DNA of 64,000 bases from Lentzea atacamensis (GTDB lineage: Bacteria > Actinomycetota > Actinomycetes > Mycobacteriales > Pseudonocardiaceae). The DNA lies in contig NZ_QLTT01000011.1 of NCBI RefSeq assembly GCF_003269295.1, positions 1 to 64,000 of the forward strand, written 5' to 3'. The position numbers and the translations under genes were made by a program. Of the stretch, positions 16,720 through 25,547 are shown piece by piece. Within the stretch, counting starts at the first letter, position 1. Each line of letters begins with the position of its first letter. The notes beneath the pieces are model-generated. The model searched no databases and was not told the DNA's origin. It worked only from the letters and a program-made list of their open reading frames with translations.

Positions 16720-18071
16720 AGGCCCCGGTGTTGCTGCGCGGCAAACTCGCGTTGATCACCGCCTGCGTGGTGGCCGTGGCCATCGGCGGGATCAGCGTCG
16801 TCACCTGGCTCGTCACCGAGCACAACCTGCGCACCCAGCTGGACAAGTCGATGCTCGCGAGCCTGCCGGCGCCCGTCGTCGCACCACCGGCACCGGGGCT
16901 GAGACGGGAGTTCAAGCTGCGGTGCGACGTGGGCGTGCCCAGCGCGGGGTTGCAACAGGTCCTCCAGGGCATCCAGCTGCTGAAGCTGGACGGCAGCACG
17001 TGCGCACCGCCCGGCGTCGACCCGGCCGTCACCGCGCCCGGCGATGATCAGGCGAGCACGACGACGTTCCGCGACGGCCAGACCGCGTCGGGCACGCCGG
17101 TGCGGGTCCTGCTGGTACCGCTGGACAACGGCGACGTCCTGATCCTCAGCCGCAGCCTCGTCGAGATCGACGACACGCTGACCGCGCTGGCCGGCGTGCT
17201 GGTGGGCGTCGCGGTTCTCGGCACGCTGCTGGTCGCCGGGCTCGGCCTGTGGCTGACCCGCCGCGCGCTGGCCCCGATGGAGCGCCTCACCGAGACCGTC
17301 GAACACATCGCCCGCACCGAGGACCTCACCACCCCGGTCACCGTCTCCGGCCAGGACGAGGTCGGCAGACTCGGCCGCGCCTTCACGGCGATGACCCGGG
17401 CACTGGCCGAATCCCGCCGCCGCCAGCGAAATCTCGTCAACGACGCCGCCCACGAGCTCCGCACGCCGTTGACCAGCCTGCGCACCAACATCGACCTGCT
17501 GGTGCGCAGCGAACGGACGGGTCGTGAGCTGCCGCAGCGCGGCGACGTCCTCGACCGTCTGCAGGCGCAGAGCCAGGAGTTCAGCGACCTGGTCACCGAG
17601 CTCGTCGTGCTCGCCCGCGACGACCGCGAGCTCGCCCGCGAGCCCGTCGAGGTCGCCGAGGTGATCGACCGCGCGGTGAAACGCGCCCGCAGCCGTGCCC
17701 ACGACCACGTCTTCGACGTCGACCGCTCGCCGTGGCGGACCACCGGCGACGCGGCCGCGCTCGAACGCAGTGTGCTGAACCTCCTGGACAACGCGGTGAA
17801 GTTCGCCCCGGCGGGTTCCACCATCACCGTCCGCTCCCGGCCGGGCTGGCTCACCGTGACCGACGAGGGTCCCGGATTGCCGGTGGAGCACCGGGAAGTG
17901 GCGTTCGAACGGTTCTGGCGTGCCCCAGATGCCCGCGGCCTTCCCGGTTCCGGTCTGGGACTCGCGATCGTGGCGGACATCGTCGCGGTGCACGGGGGTT
18001 CCGCGCGGTTCGTGCCGAACGGGCGGGGTGCCTCGGTTCGCCTCAACCTGCCGACGATCGTCGGTGGTTGA
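16716..18071 (+). CDS. Sensor histidine kinase
   Basis: 451 residues from the GTG overlapping the regulator's stop. Two membrane segments (about 11-33 and 157-181) enclose an extracytoplasmic sensor of about 120 residues that contains two cysteines (RCDVG and STCAPP), a possible disulfide. A HAMP domain follows, then the dimerisation helix with phospho-acceptor His246 (NDAAHELRTPLTSLRTN), the N box (NLLDNAVKFAP), G1 (VTDEGPGLP) and G2 (GSGLGLAIV). It phosphorylates the adjacent regulator. Signal unknown. Confidence 0.93.
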   Translation: MKAPVLLRGKLALITACVVAVAIGGISVVTWLVTEHNLRTQLDKSMLASLPAPVVAPPAPGLRREFKLRCDVGVPSAGLQQVLQGIQLLKLDGSTCAPPGVDPAVTAPGDDQASTTTFRDGQTASGTPVRVLLVPLDNGDVLILSRSLVEIDDTLTALAGVLVGVAVLGTLLVAGLGLWLTRRALAPMERLTETVEHIARTEDLTTPVTVSGQDEVGRLGRAFTAMTRALAESRRRQRNLVNDAAHELRTPLTSLRTNIDLLVRSERTGRELPQRGDVLDRLQAQSQEFSDLVTELVVLARDDRELAREPVEVAEVIDRAVKRARSRAHDHVFDVDRSPWRTTGDAAALERSVLNLLDNAVKFAPAGSTITVRSRPGWLTVTDEGPGLPVEHREVAFERFWRAPDARGLPGSGLGLAIVADIVAVHGGSARFVPNGRGASVRLNLPTIVGG

Positions 18072-18100
18072 CGCGGGCGGCTCTGCACCACGGTGGTGGT

Positions 18101-20185
18101 ATGGACCGCACACACCGGCGCCCTGCCCTGCTGATCACCGCGCTGTTATCGGTCGCGATGATCACCGCCGGCAACTCAGCCGCTTCCCCTGACCAGCCAA
18201 CACATCCGTGGCAGTTCGACCACTGGCCGCAGCAGCAGCCCTGGCAGCAGACCAGGGACGCGGCTCGCGTGGCGGCACTCCCCGGGTTCCCCGGCCCCGT
18301 CGACCCGCAGAACTGGGTCAACCCCGACCACATGACGTGGGAACGGGACTACAAGAAGATCCCCGGCACGAACTGGGCAGACCCGTCGGTGCGCGGTTCG
18401 GTGCGCAACTTCAAGGGCGCGCTGGTCCTTCTGGACTACCCGAACCAGCCGTTCGTCGTCACGCAGCCCAGGAACTCCACGGTGTTCGGCAACCCGAGCG
18501 CCGAGGCCAACGGTGTTCCCCGCGACCGGGTCGCGCAGTTCTACCAGGACTTCCTCAACAAGCCGAACGGCCTCAACCGCGGCCACACCGTGCACGAGTA
18601 CTGGATGGAGACCTCCGGCGGGCGCTACGGCGTCGAGCTGAAGGCGTTCGGCCCGTACACGATGCCGGGCAAGGACCACGAGTACGCCATGGAGTTCCAG
18701 GGTGGCACCGGCTGCCCGGCCGGTGACTTGTGCAACCGCAACATCCGCACCGACGGCCGTGCCGCGTGGGTCGCTGATGTCGGTTCGGAAGTGCCCGCGG
18801 GCTACGACTTCATCTACTACCTGTCGGCTGGCCAGGACGAGTCCGGCACGTGGCAGGAGTTCGGGATGATGAAGTTCCGGACCAAGGAGGACGTCACCGA
18901 CGACTTCGGCCCGCCGGACCCGGCGCTGCCGAACTGGTCGCGCACCCGTTACGTCGACTGGACGTCGTGGGCGGCGGGTTCGTCGATCTGGCCCAACGCG
19001 GGCGGCGGTTCGTCCACCCAGGCAGAGAGTTCGGGCCAGGGCGTGTACGCACACGAGCTGAGCCACATCCTCGGCATCGGCGACAACTACAACAACCCGT
19101 ACGGCAGCCCGCCGCGCCGCGACTACAGCGGCCCGTGGGACATGCTGTCGCGCGGCTCGTTCAACGGTCCGGGCGGCCCGCACTCGCGCTGGGCGATCCC
19201 CGCCACCGGTGGCGGATCCCTGGGCGCGCAACAAACCCTGCGCAACAAGATCAAGCTCGGCATCGTCGACGAGCGCAACGTGCTGCGCCTGTCCAGGGAA
19301 GCGCTCGCCGGCTCCGGCACGGTGATCGCGAAGATCACCGCCCGCGAGGTCAACCCCGGCACGAACGGCCTGACGGGCATCAACCTGGCGTTGGGCACAG
19401 GTGACAAGTCACCCGCGTGCAACGTCACGACCAACCCGTTCTGCGACGGCGGCGGCTACAACAACTACACGCTCGAAGTCGTGGACAGGATGGGTGCCGA
19501 CTCGTTCACGCCGGACGCGGGTGTGTTGCTGGCCAAGACGAAGAACCAGGACGCGGCACCGTTCACGTGGGTGATCGACGCCAACCCGCAGGACATCGGC
19601 ATGACCGACTACGTCCTGCCCGACGGCACCAGGGTGCCCATCACGGTCGGCGACTACCGGCAGCTGTCGGACGCCCTGTTCCACGCGGGCACGAACTCGG
19701 GCAGCGAGTACGAGTACGTCGACGCGGCCAACCGCCTGCACTTCTACGTGCTGGACGTGCAACGCGACGCGCGCGGCATCTTGTCCTACACGGTGGCGAT
19801 CCGGTCGCTCGACGGCGCGGGCCCGCAGCAGCGGGGTGTGCGGGTCGGCCCTGCCGCGGCTCGCGTCGACGGCTCCGGCGTCGCGACGTGCCGCTTCCCG
19901 CTGACCAACACCGGTCGCACCGCGCCTCCGGCGGGTCAGCACCCCGAGCCCGTCGACCAGTACCTCGACGGTGACGTGTACCGCGTGACGGCGAAGGCGG
20001 AGAACGGCTGGTCCGTCTCGGTGCCGAACTCGTTGGCCACGGCCAAGTTCGGCGGCCGCGTCGATGTTCCGGTGCACGCGCAGCGCACCGGTGGGCCGGT
20101 GATGTCGAAGGTGACTCTCACGGCCACGTCGGAGAGCAACCCGGCCAAGACCGCGACCGCCACCTGCACGGTGACCGGGCGCTAA
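18101..20185 (+). CDS. Secreted M6-type (immune inhibitor A-like) metalloprotease
   Basis: 694 residues. The N-terminus is a Sec signal peptide (basic MDRTHRRPA, then LLITALLSVAMITAG). The zinc motif HELSH is at 318-322, followed by a downstream glycine-rich GIGDNYNNPYGSP, as in M6 peptidases. The C-terminal part (about 560-694) looks like beta-sandwich substrate-binding domains. It is released outside the cell to degrade proteins. It sits 30 bp after the histidine kinase, so it may be controlled by that system, but it could have its own promoter. Confidence 0.85.
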   Translation: MDRTHRRPALLITALLSVAMITAGNSAASPDQPTHPWQFDHWPQQQPWQQTRDAARVAALPGFPGPVDPQNWVNPDHMTWERDYKKIPGTNWADPSVRGSVRNFKGALVLLDYPNQPFVVTQPRNSTVFGNPSAEANGVPRDRVAQFYQDFLNKPNGLNRGHTVHEYWMETSGGRYGVELKAFGPYTMPGKDHEYAMEFQGGTGCPAGDLCNRNIRTDGRAAWVADVGSEVPAGYDFIYYLSAGQDESGTWQEFGMMKFRTKEDVTDDFGPPDPALPNWSRTRYVDWTSWAAGSSIWPNAGGGSSTQAESSGQGVYAHELSHILGIGDNYNNPYGSPPRRDYSGPWDMLSRGSFNGPGGPHSRWAIPATGGGSLGAQQTLRNKIKLGIVDERNVLRLSREALAGSGTVIAKITAREVNPGTNGLTGINLALGTGDKSPACNVTTNPFCDGGGYNNYTLEVVDRMGADSFTPDAGVLLAKTKNQDAAPFTWVIDANPQDIGMTDYVLPDGTRVPITVGDYRQLSDALFHAGTNSGSEYEYVDAANRLHFYVLDVQRDARGILSYTVAIRSLDGAGPQQRGVRVGPAAARVDGSGVATCRFPLTNTGRTAPPAGQHPEPVDQYLDGDVYRVTAKAENGWSVSVPNSLATAKFGGRVDVPVHAQRTGGPVMSKVTLTATSESNPAKTATATCTVTGR

Positions 20186-20192
20186 CGGTTCC

Positions 20193-20230
20193 GGAGGCGC
20201 ACCTAGACCGACTCGTCCAGGTGCGCCTCC
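20193..20230. terminator. 12-bp hairpin terminator between convergent genes
   Basis: Arms GGAGGCGCACCT (20193-20204) and its complement (20219-20230) enclose a 14-nt loop. It starts seven bases after the M6 protease stop and extends into the last codons of the convergent gene. Confidence 0.75.
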
Positions 20231-20691
20231 CACACCTCGTGGGCCTCCGTGTGCGAAGTCGTACCGACGAAGAACGCCTCGGCCAGCGCGTCGAACTCCG
20301 GGTCGTCGCAGTCCGCGTTCATGAACTTGGGCTTGTGCACCGCGAACCCGCACGGGTCGTCGGCCGTGCGGTAGGGCACTGCCAGCTGCATGCTCTGCCG
20401 GTACGGGCCGTACTGCACGGCCTCGACGATCAACGCGTCCGTCTTGCCCTGGTCGAGGTGGACGTAACCGTCGGCCACCAGCACGGCGCCGATCCAGCTG
20501 GGGTCGCCGTCCGCCAGCGCGTCCTGCCCGGCGCGGACACCTTCCGCGTAGTCGTCGTACATCAGCCGGTCCATGCCGTACTCGCCGTCGGCGTGCAGGT
20601 AGCCGATCAGCGGGACGAGCGTCTCTCCCTCTGATACGCACCAGATTCCGTGTGCGGTGAAGAACCCGGCCAGCCGGGCTGTCTCGATCAT
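20203..20691 (-). CDS. Uncharacterised cytosolic protein
   Basis: About 162 residues starting MIETARLAGFFTAHGIW; a GTG three codons upstream (20700) is an alternative. It is acidic and aromatic-rich, without a signal peptide or membrane segment, and contains GYLHADGEYGMDRLMYDDY and VHKPKFMNADCDDPEFDALAEAFF. I do not recognise the family. Codon usage and the acidic composition look like a real gene. The terminator of the M6 protease gene overlaps its end. Confidence 0.6.
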   Translation of the reverse strand: MIETARLAGFFTAHGIWCVSEGETLVPLIGYLHADGEYGMDRLMYDDYAEGVRAGQDALADGDPSWIGAVLVADGYVHLDQGKTDALIVEAVQYGPYRQSMQLAVPYRTADDPCGFAVHKPKFMNADCDDPEFDALAEAFFVGTTSHTEAHEVWEAHLDESV

Positions 20692-20741
20692 GGCGGACAC
20701 GATGCCAGGCACGCACGGCCCAAGTGTCCGGAATGGAGAAT

Positions 20742-21206
20742 TCAGCGGGACCGAGCGGGCCTGCGACGCTGCTGTCGTTGCTGTGGAACGGGTCCGGAGG
20801 TCAGCATGACGAGACACGCCAGCAGCAGGATGGCGCCGCACGCCACCCACGTCAGCGTCCTGACCGCGGAAACCGCTGCGGGCACGCCGATGCCGAGCAG
20901 CAGCAACGGCATGCCCAGCGCGTAACAGATCCCGGCCGCGAACGTTCGCCCAGACCCATTGGCGAGCAGCGGAACCGCGGCGATGCCGGCGAGCACCGCG
21001 AACGCGAGCCAGGCGTACGTCAGTCCGGTGTGCAGTGCGATGGTGACGTCCAGGCCGCCCTTCGCCCGGATCGCGAGCTCCGTCTCCGCCTCGTGGCGGA
21101 ACGCCACGGCGGCCCGTGTGCCCGCGGCTGCGGCTGTGATCACCAACGACGCGCCCAGAATCGTGCGACCGCGCCGGACCGGATCGACTCGTTTCCTGGT
21201 GTCCAC
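20742..21206 (-). CDS. Small four-helix membrane protein
   Basis: About 154 residues from the GTG at 21206 (VDTRKRVDPVRRG); a GTG at 21248 is also possible. Four hydrophobic segments are clear (TILGASLVITAAAAGT, AWLAFAVLAGIAAVPLLA, GICYALGMPLLLLGIGV, VACGAILLLACLVML) and the tail is very basic (QQRQQRRRPARSR). No family was recognised. It lies between the preceding unknown gene and the luciferase-like gene on the same strand. Confidence 0.5.
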   Translation of the reverse strand: MDTRKRVDPVRRGRTILGASLVITAAAAGTRAAVAFRHEAETELAIRAKGGLDVTIALHTGLTYAWLAFAVLAGIAAVPLLANGSGRTFAAGICYALGMPLLLLGIGVPAAVSAVRTLTWVACGAILLLACLVMLTSGPVPQQRQQRRRPARSR

Positions 21207-21262
21207 GCACCCAGTCTGCGGGGTTTCGCGTGCGACTTCGCGTCGCACACGCCGAGGTGCAC

Positions 21263-22726
21263 TCAGTAGTGGTACGGGATTCGCGCCATCGGTTCCACCA
21301 GCTCACGCTCCTCATAGGACAGATGTGAGAGCAGCGTGTCCGTGAGAACGTCGACGGCGTCCTGCAGGTCCACGATCCGCTTCGGGTCGCCGACGGTGGC
21401 GACGAGCGCGGCGTCGACGCGTTCGAGGACGTCGTGGATGACGTGGTGCTCCTCGGTCAGCCGGTCGAGCACCGGGCCGAGACGCTCATCTCCCCGCCGC
21501 AGCTGGGGGTAGAGCGACCTGTCCTCGTGCGTGTGGTGGATCGTCACCAGGCGGCAGTAGCTCTCGCAGTACGCGCCCATGGTCCAGTTGTTCTGGCGCA
21601 TTGTCATCGTGTTGATTTCCGAACGGGCGTCGCCCACCGCGAGCGTGCCGTCAGCGACCTGCTTCACCAGTGACCGGACCTTGTTCAGCTCCTGCCGCAG
21701 GTGGTCGTGCACGTCGATCAGCTGTCGGCCGAGCGCACGGCCGGACGCGGTGTAGACGGCGTCCGCTTCGGGTGCCGGGCCGGTCGGGCGCTTCGACTCG
21801 TCCCACGGTCGTTCGGCCGAGAGCCGGGTGCCGTCGTCCGGCGTCGGGATCACGCCGAGCCGGTCAACGGCCGGTGCTTTTGGGCCTTTGCGCTCCTCTT
21901 CGACGATCTCGCGCACGGCTGGTGCGACCTCCTCGGCGAACCTGCGCACATCGTCGTCGCTGTTGACCATCAGGATGAACCCGCTGATGCCCTCGTTCAG
22001 CGCGAGCCCGGCGAGCTGCTCGGCGGTGAACGCGTCGTCGATGTTGTAGAGCCTGCGGATGTCCCTCGGTGACCGGCCCGCCTCTGCCGCGGCCCTGTCG
22101 ATGATCGCGTTCATCCCGGCCAGCTGCTCCGGCGGCGCGTACGGGCTCGACGGCAGCCACCCGTCGCCGAGACGGCCGACCAGCCGCAGCATCCGCGGCT
22201 TGTACGCGCCGACCCAGATGCCGACGTCGTGCGCGGGGAACGGTCCGGGACGGGCGCCGTTGAGCGAGTAGTGCTTGCCCTGCAGGCGGATCCCGTGACC
22301 GGGTGTCCACAGTGTCCTGATCACCGCGATGGCCTCTTCGAGCGCCTCGACCGACTCGGCCGGGGTGCGGTGCGGCCCGTCCATGGCGGCGATGGCGTCC
22401 CAGAACGCCCCGGCGCCGAGCCCGAGCTCGACGCGTCCGCCGGTGATGACGTCGAGACTCGCGGCGGCACGCGCGAGCATCGCCGGGGGCCGCAACGGCA
22501 GGTTGGCGACGTTGGGAAAGACGCGGACGTTGGTCGTGGCCGCGGCGATTACCGACAACGACGTCCACGTGTCGAGGAACGTCGCGTTGTAGGGGTGGTC
22601 CTGGATGCTGACGAGCTCCAGCCCGAGCACGTCGGCGGTCTGCGCGAGCCGCAGCGTGGCGCCGAACTGGTCGGCTGCCGGTGGCAGGAACACCCCGAAC
22701 TCCAGCGAGTGGCCGTAATCTGGCAT
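21263..22726 (-). CDS. Luciferase-like flavin monooxygenase fused to a hemerythrin domain
   Basis: About 487 residues. Residues 1-290 form a bacterial luciferase-like (LLM) F420/FMN TIM barrel (EFGVFLPPAADQFG, ELGLGAGAFWDAIAAM). Residues about 330-487 form an HHE hemerythrin domain with the repeated iron ligands (DVHDHLRQEL, HHTHEDRSLYPQL, EEHHVIHDVL, HLSYEERELVEP). The hemerythrin part could sense or deliver O2 to the oxygenase. The start MPDYGH at 22726 is preferred to the distal codon at 22744. It is divergent from the MarR gene, with tandem palindromes between. Confidence 0.9.
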   Translation of the reverse strand: MPDYGHSLEFGVFLPPAADQFGATLRLAQTADVLGLELVSIQDHPYNATFLDTWTSLSVIAAATTNVRVFPNVANLPLRPPAMLARAAASLDVITGGRVELGLGAGAFWDAIAAMDGPHRTPAESVEALEEAIAVIRTLWTPGHGIRLQGKHYSLNGARPGPFPAHDVGIWVGAYKPRMLRLVGRLGDGWLPSSPYAPPEQLAGMNAIIDRAAAEAGRSPRDIRRLYNIDDAFTAEQLAGLALNEGISGFILMVNSDDDVRRFAEEVAPAVREIVEEERKGPKAPAVDRLGVIPTPDDGTRLSAERPWDESKRPTGPAPEADAVYTASGRALGRQLIDVHDHLRQELNKVRSLVKQVADGTLAVGDARSEINTMTMRQNNWTMGAYCESYCRLVTIHHTHEDRSLYPQLRRGDERLGPVLDRLTEEHHVIHDVLERVDAALVATVGDPKRIVDLQDAVDVLTDTLLSHLSYEERELVEPMARIPYHY

Positions 22727-22742
22727 GCAGAAAGTATGCCAC

Positions 22743-22771
22743 ACAGATGTTCTGTTCTACAGACGTTCTGT
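22743..22771. promoter_or_regulatory. Tandem palindromic MarR operator
   Basis: ACAGATGTTCTGT (22743-22755) and ACAGACGTTCTGT (22759-22771) are two near-identical 13-bp palindromes 16 bp apart. They lie between the MarR gene and the luciferase-hemerythrin gene, and cover the -10/-35 area of the first. The MarR protein is the probable ligand. Confidence 0.75.
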
Positions 22772-22790
22772 CGGGGCTATCATTGGCCGG

Positions 22791-23273
22791 GTGACCGCCC
22801 TCGACGACGACTTCGGCTGGACCCTCGGCGTGATCTTCCGCGCCTACGTCAAGGCGACGAACGTGGCGGTCGGCGACCTGCCGGGCGGCCACCGCGGCTA
22901 CCAGATCCTCACCGCCGCCACCCGTGACCAGCCCGAAAGCCAGTCCGCGCTCTGCCAGCAGCTGGGCATCGACCGCACGGTCATGACCTACCTGCTCGAC
23001 GACCTCGAACGCGCCTCGCTGGTGACCCGCCGCCCCGCACCGGCCGACCGCCGCACGCGCCTGGTCGTGGCGACGGAGACCGGCCGCGCCCGCCTGGCCG
23101 ACCTCGACCGGCGGCTGGCCATGGCCGAGGCGCACGTGCTGGCCGGGCTGGCTCCTGACGAGCAGGCCGCGCTGAAGTCGTTGCTCTCCAAGCTCGCCGT
23201 GCACGCCAACGCCGCCGATCCGGTGGACAACGCCTGCCAGGCCCTGCAGGACATCGCCGCCGGCACACCATGA
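22791..23273 (+). CDS. MarR-family transcriptional regulator
   Basis: 160 residues from the GTG at 22791. The winged helix is clear: ALCQQLGIDRTVMTYLLDDLERASLVTRRPAPADRRTRLVVATETG, with the DRR wing. MarR proteins are ligand- or redox-sensitive repressors. Tandem palindromes directly upstream suggest that it represses itself and the divergent luciferase-hemerythrin gene. It has no cysteine in the wing to suggest thiol sensing. Its stop overlaps the start of the next gene (ATGA). Confidence 0.9.
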   Translation: MTALDDDFGWTLGVIFRAYVKATNVAVGDLPGGHRGYQILTAATRDQPESQSALCQQLGIDRTVMTYLLDDLERASLVTRRPAPADRRTRLVVATETGRARLADLDRRLAMAEAHVLAGLAPDEQAALKSLLSKLAVHANAADPVDNACQALQDIAAGTP

Positions 23274-23680
23274 TCTCGCTCAGGAGCCTTTTGCCGGTCC
23301 TGGCGGTCGTTGCCACCTCCACGACCGCGTCGGCCTGCGGCGCCTTCTGCACCGGCACGGCACTCGAAGCCCGTCCGGCGTCCGGCACGCCGTTGACCCT
23401 GGAAGCCGTGCTGACCTCCGACGGTTCACCCGTCGCCGGCGGCCGCGTGGCGTTCTACACGCGAGCCACCGGCCCGACCGGCGGCGAGGAGGGGCGTTTG
23501 ATCGCGCAGGCCACGACCGATTCGTCCGGCGTGGCACGGCACGTGGTGCAGAGCGGCGAGCAGGCCCTGGCCTACGAGGGCGCGATGCTGAACGGCTACC
23601 AGGCCACGTTCGACAACCTCGACGAGTTGAACGGCGTGCGCTACTGCTCGTCGTCGGCCGACGGAAGTCTCCGCGGCTAG
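23270..23680 (+). CDS. Small secreted protein with Ig-like beta fold
   Basis: 136 residues. The signal peptide MISLRSLLPVLAVVATSTTASAC ends in alanine-rich sequence and is followed by beta-rich GTPLTLEAVLTSDGSPVAGG, RVAFYTRA and TTDSSGVARHVV segments, the pattern of bacterial Ig-like or invasin-type repeats (VTLTATxSxGxPVAGxxVxF). Three cysteines are present. It is translationally coupled to the MarR gene. The function is unknown. Confidence 0.65.
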   Translation: MISLRSLLPVLAVVATSTTASACGAFCTGTALEARPASGTPLTLEAVLTSDGSPVAGGRVAFYTRATGPTGGEEGRLIAQATTDSSGVARHVVQSGEQALAYEGAMLNGYQATFDNLDELNGVRYCSSSADGSLRG

Positions 23681-23949
23681 CCGAGCACGGCGTTGAGCAA
23701 CCCGGCACTGCCGAAGATCAGCACCAGCGTGGCGAACAGCCACCCCGCCCGGGCCCCGAGCAGGCGGGCGCTGGGCTGTTGCTGCCCGCGTGCCCTGACG
23801 GTGAGCGCATCCGCGCGCAGCACGCAGGCCAGGGCGCCGAGCCAGATCAAGAAGACCAGCAGGAACACCCGGTGGCCGAAGACGCCCGCCGCCAGCAGTC
23901 CGACGAGGATCGGTGTGAAGGCCGCGATCCACAGCCGGCGAGTACCCAT
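23677..23949 (-). CDS. Small membrane protein, 90 residues
   Basis: Three hydrophobic segments (LWIAAFTPILVGLLAAGVF, HRVFLLVFLIWLGALACVL and WLFATLVLIFGSAGLLNAVL) with a basic loop between the second and third. No family is recognised. It is convergent with the small secreted gene, overlapping by four bases. Confidence 0.55.
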   Translation of the reverse strand: MGTRRLWIAAFTPILVGLLAAGVFGHRVFLLVFLIWLGALACVLRADALTVRARGQQQPSARLLGARAGWLFATLVLIFGSAGLLNAVLG

Positions 23950-23970
23950 GGGGCCGATCGTAGGTCCTGG

Positions 23971-25380
23971 TCAGGCCAGACCCTGGGGGAACGCGAACAC
24001 TCGGTCCGGGTCGTACCTGCACGCGACGGCCTTGAGGCGGCCGAGGTTGCGGCCGTAGTAGGTGCGCTGCCAGTTCGGCATCTGCGGATCGAGGTAGTTG
24101 ACGTAGCCGGTCTCGCCGAACATCCGGCCCAGCTCGTCGCGGGCGGTGCCCATCGCCTTGCGGGCAGCGGTTTCGCCGGCGGCGAGGGAGACCTCGACCT
24201 GGATGCTGCCGATCGCGTCGCGGTGCGGGTACGCCGTGGACGGACCGTCAGCGATGGCGCCACCCACAGCGTCGATCATGTTGTAGGAGTTGGGGGTTGC
24301 GCGGAAGAGCTCCGCCAGGGCCTGAGGGTCGGAGATCGGGCGGAACAGCATGCGCGAGGTCGCGACGTACTCACCGCGGGGCTGCCCGCCGCCACCGCCG
24401 CCCCAGCTCGGCTGGCAGGACCTGTCGGCGATGGAGCACCACGCGAACTCCTCCATCGCGGCGAGGAAGGTCTTCTCGGTCTCGCTCCGCCGCGTCGGCT
24501 GCGAGCCGACGCGGCGGACCAGGTCGTCGATCAGCGGCTTCGCGTGTGCGGCGGTGCCGATGAAGCACCCGTGGATGCTCGGCGACGAGTCCGGCCCACC
24601 GCCGACTCCGAAGCTGGTGGTCATCGCCCGCGGCGCCCGCGCCTGCCAGCGCGGCCACGCGTCCAGCAGCGCGGGCAGTGCCGCGGGGGCGAACTTGAGC
24701 CGGAACGTCGTCATGGTCCGCGCGGGCTCGGTGCGGAACGTGAACCGGGTGACGATGCCGAAGTTGCCGCCACCGCCGCCGCGCAACGCCCAGAACAGAT
24801 CCGCGTGCTCCGTCGGGCTGACGACGCGGTGCACGCCGTCCGGCGTGACGATCGTGGCCTTGATCAGCCGATCACAGGTGAGACCCATCTGCCGCCCGGT
24901 CATGCCGATGCCGCCGCCGAGCGTGAGCCCGGAGATGCCGACCGTCGCGCACGTGCCCGCGGGCATCATCCGCCCGGCCGACGCGAGTGCCTGGTAGAGG
25001 TCGATGAGGAGGACTCCGGCATCCACGTCGGCGGTGCCGTCGGGGTGGATCTCGATCCGGTTGAGGCCGCGGACGTCCACGACGAGCGCGCCGTCCGCCG
25101 TGGAGTAGCCGGGGTAGCTGTGCCCGCCGCACCTGGCGACGATGCGACTGTCCGAGCGCCGGGCTTCTTCGAGACAGCGCTGGACGTCCGCCACCGAGGT
25201 CACCCTGGCGATCGCGCTCGGCCGCTGGTGGTCGTACATCGGGAAGTAGCCCAGCTTGGCCTCGGCGTAGCCGGCGTCCCCCGGCCGGATCCAGCGCACG
25301 TCCATCGGGGACATTCCGGTGAGCGTGACCGCCGACAACGTTCCAAGACCGGCTGCTTTGAAAAACGATCTACGGCGCAC
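23971..25380 (-). CDS. Tat-exported berberine-bridge-type FAD oxidase
   Basis: 469 residues from a GTG with AAAGGAC upstream. MRRRSFFKAAGLGTLSAVTL is a Tat signal, so the enzyme is exported folded with cofactor. FAD is predicted to be bound to two residues: His87 (CGGHSYPGYS) and Cys144 (GTCATVGISGLTLGGG). The C-terminal BBE motif NYLDPQMPNWQRTYYGRNL is present. Such enzymes oxidise sugars, or alkaloid-like or polyketide alcohols; the substrate is unknown. It is the mirror-image neighbour of the epimerase gene, whose product could act on the same class of sugar. Confidence 0.9.
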   Translation of the reverse strand: MRRRSFFKAAGLGTLSAVTLTGMSPMDVRWIRPGDAGYAEAKLGYFPMYDHQRPSAIARVTSVADVQRCLEEARRSDSRIVARCGGHSYPGYSTADGALVVDVRGLNRIEIHPDGTADVDAGVLLIDLYQALASAGRMMPAGTCATVGISGLTLGGGIGMTGRQMGLTCDRLIKATIVTPDGVHRVVSPTEHADLFWALRGGGGGNFGIVTRFTFRTEPARTMTTFRLKFAPAALPALLDAWPRWQARAPRAMTTSFGVGGGPDSSPSIHGCFIGTAAHAKPLIDDLVRRVGSQPTRRSETEKTFLAAMEEFAWCSIADRSCQPSWGGGGGGQPRGEYVATSRMLFRPISDPQALAELFRATPNSYNMIDAVGGAIADGPSTAYPHRDAIGSIQVEVSLAAGETAARKAMGTARDELGRMFGETGYVNYLDPQMPNWQRTYYGRNLGRLKAVACRYDPDRVFAFPQGLA

Positions 25381-25547
25381 GTCGAATGTCCTTTCTCGGG
25401 GAATGGAACGGGAATGTAGGGCAGTGGCGCTGGAGTGAACAACCCCCCAATTCGACCGGTAGTTCAGATGTGTGAACTCCTTGACGACGCGACGCGGTTT
25501 CCGTCAAAGTCTGGCCACTCCGGCCTTCGACATATTCGGGAATTGCC

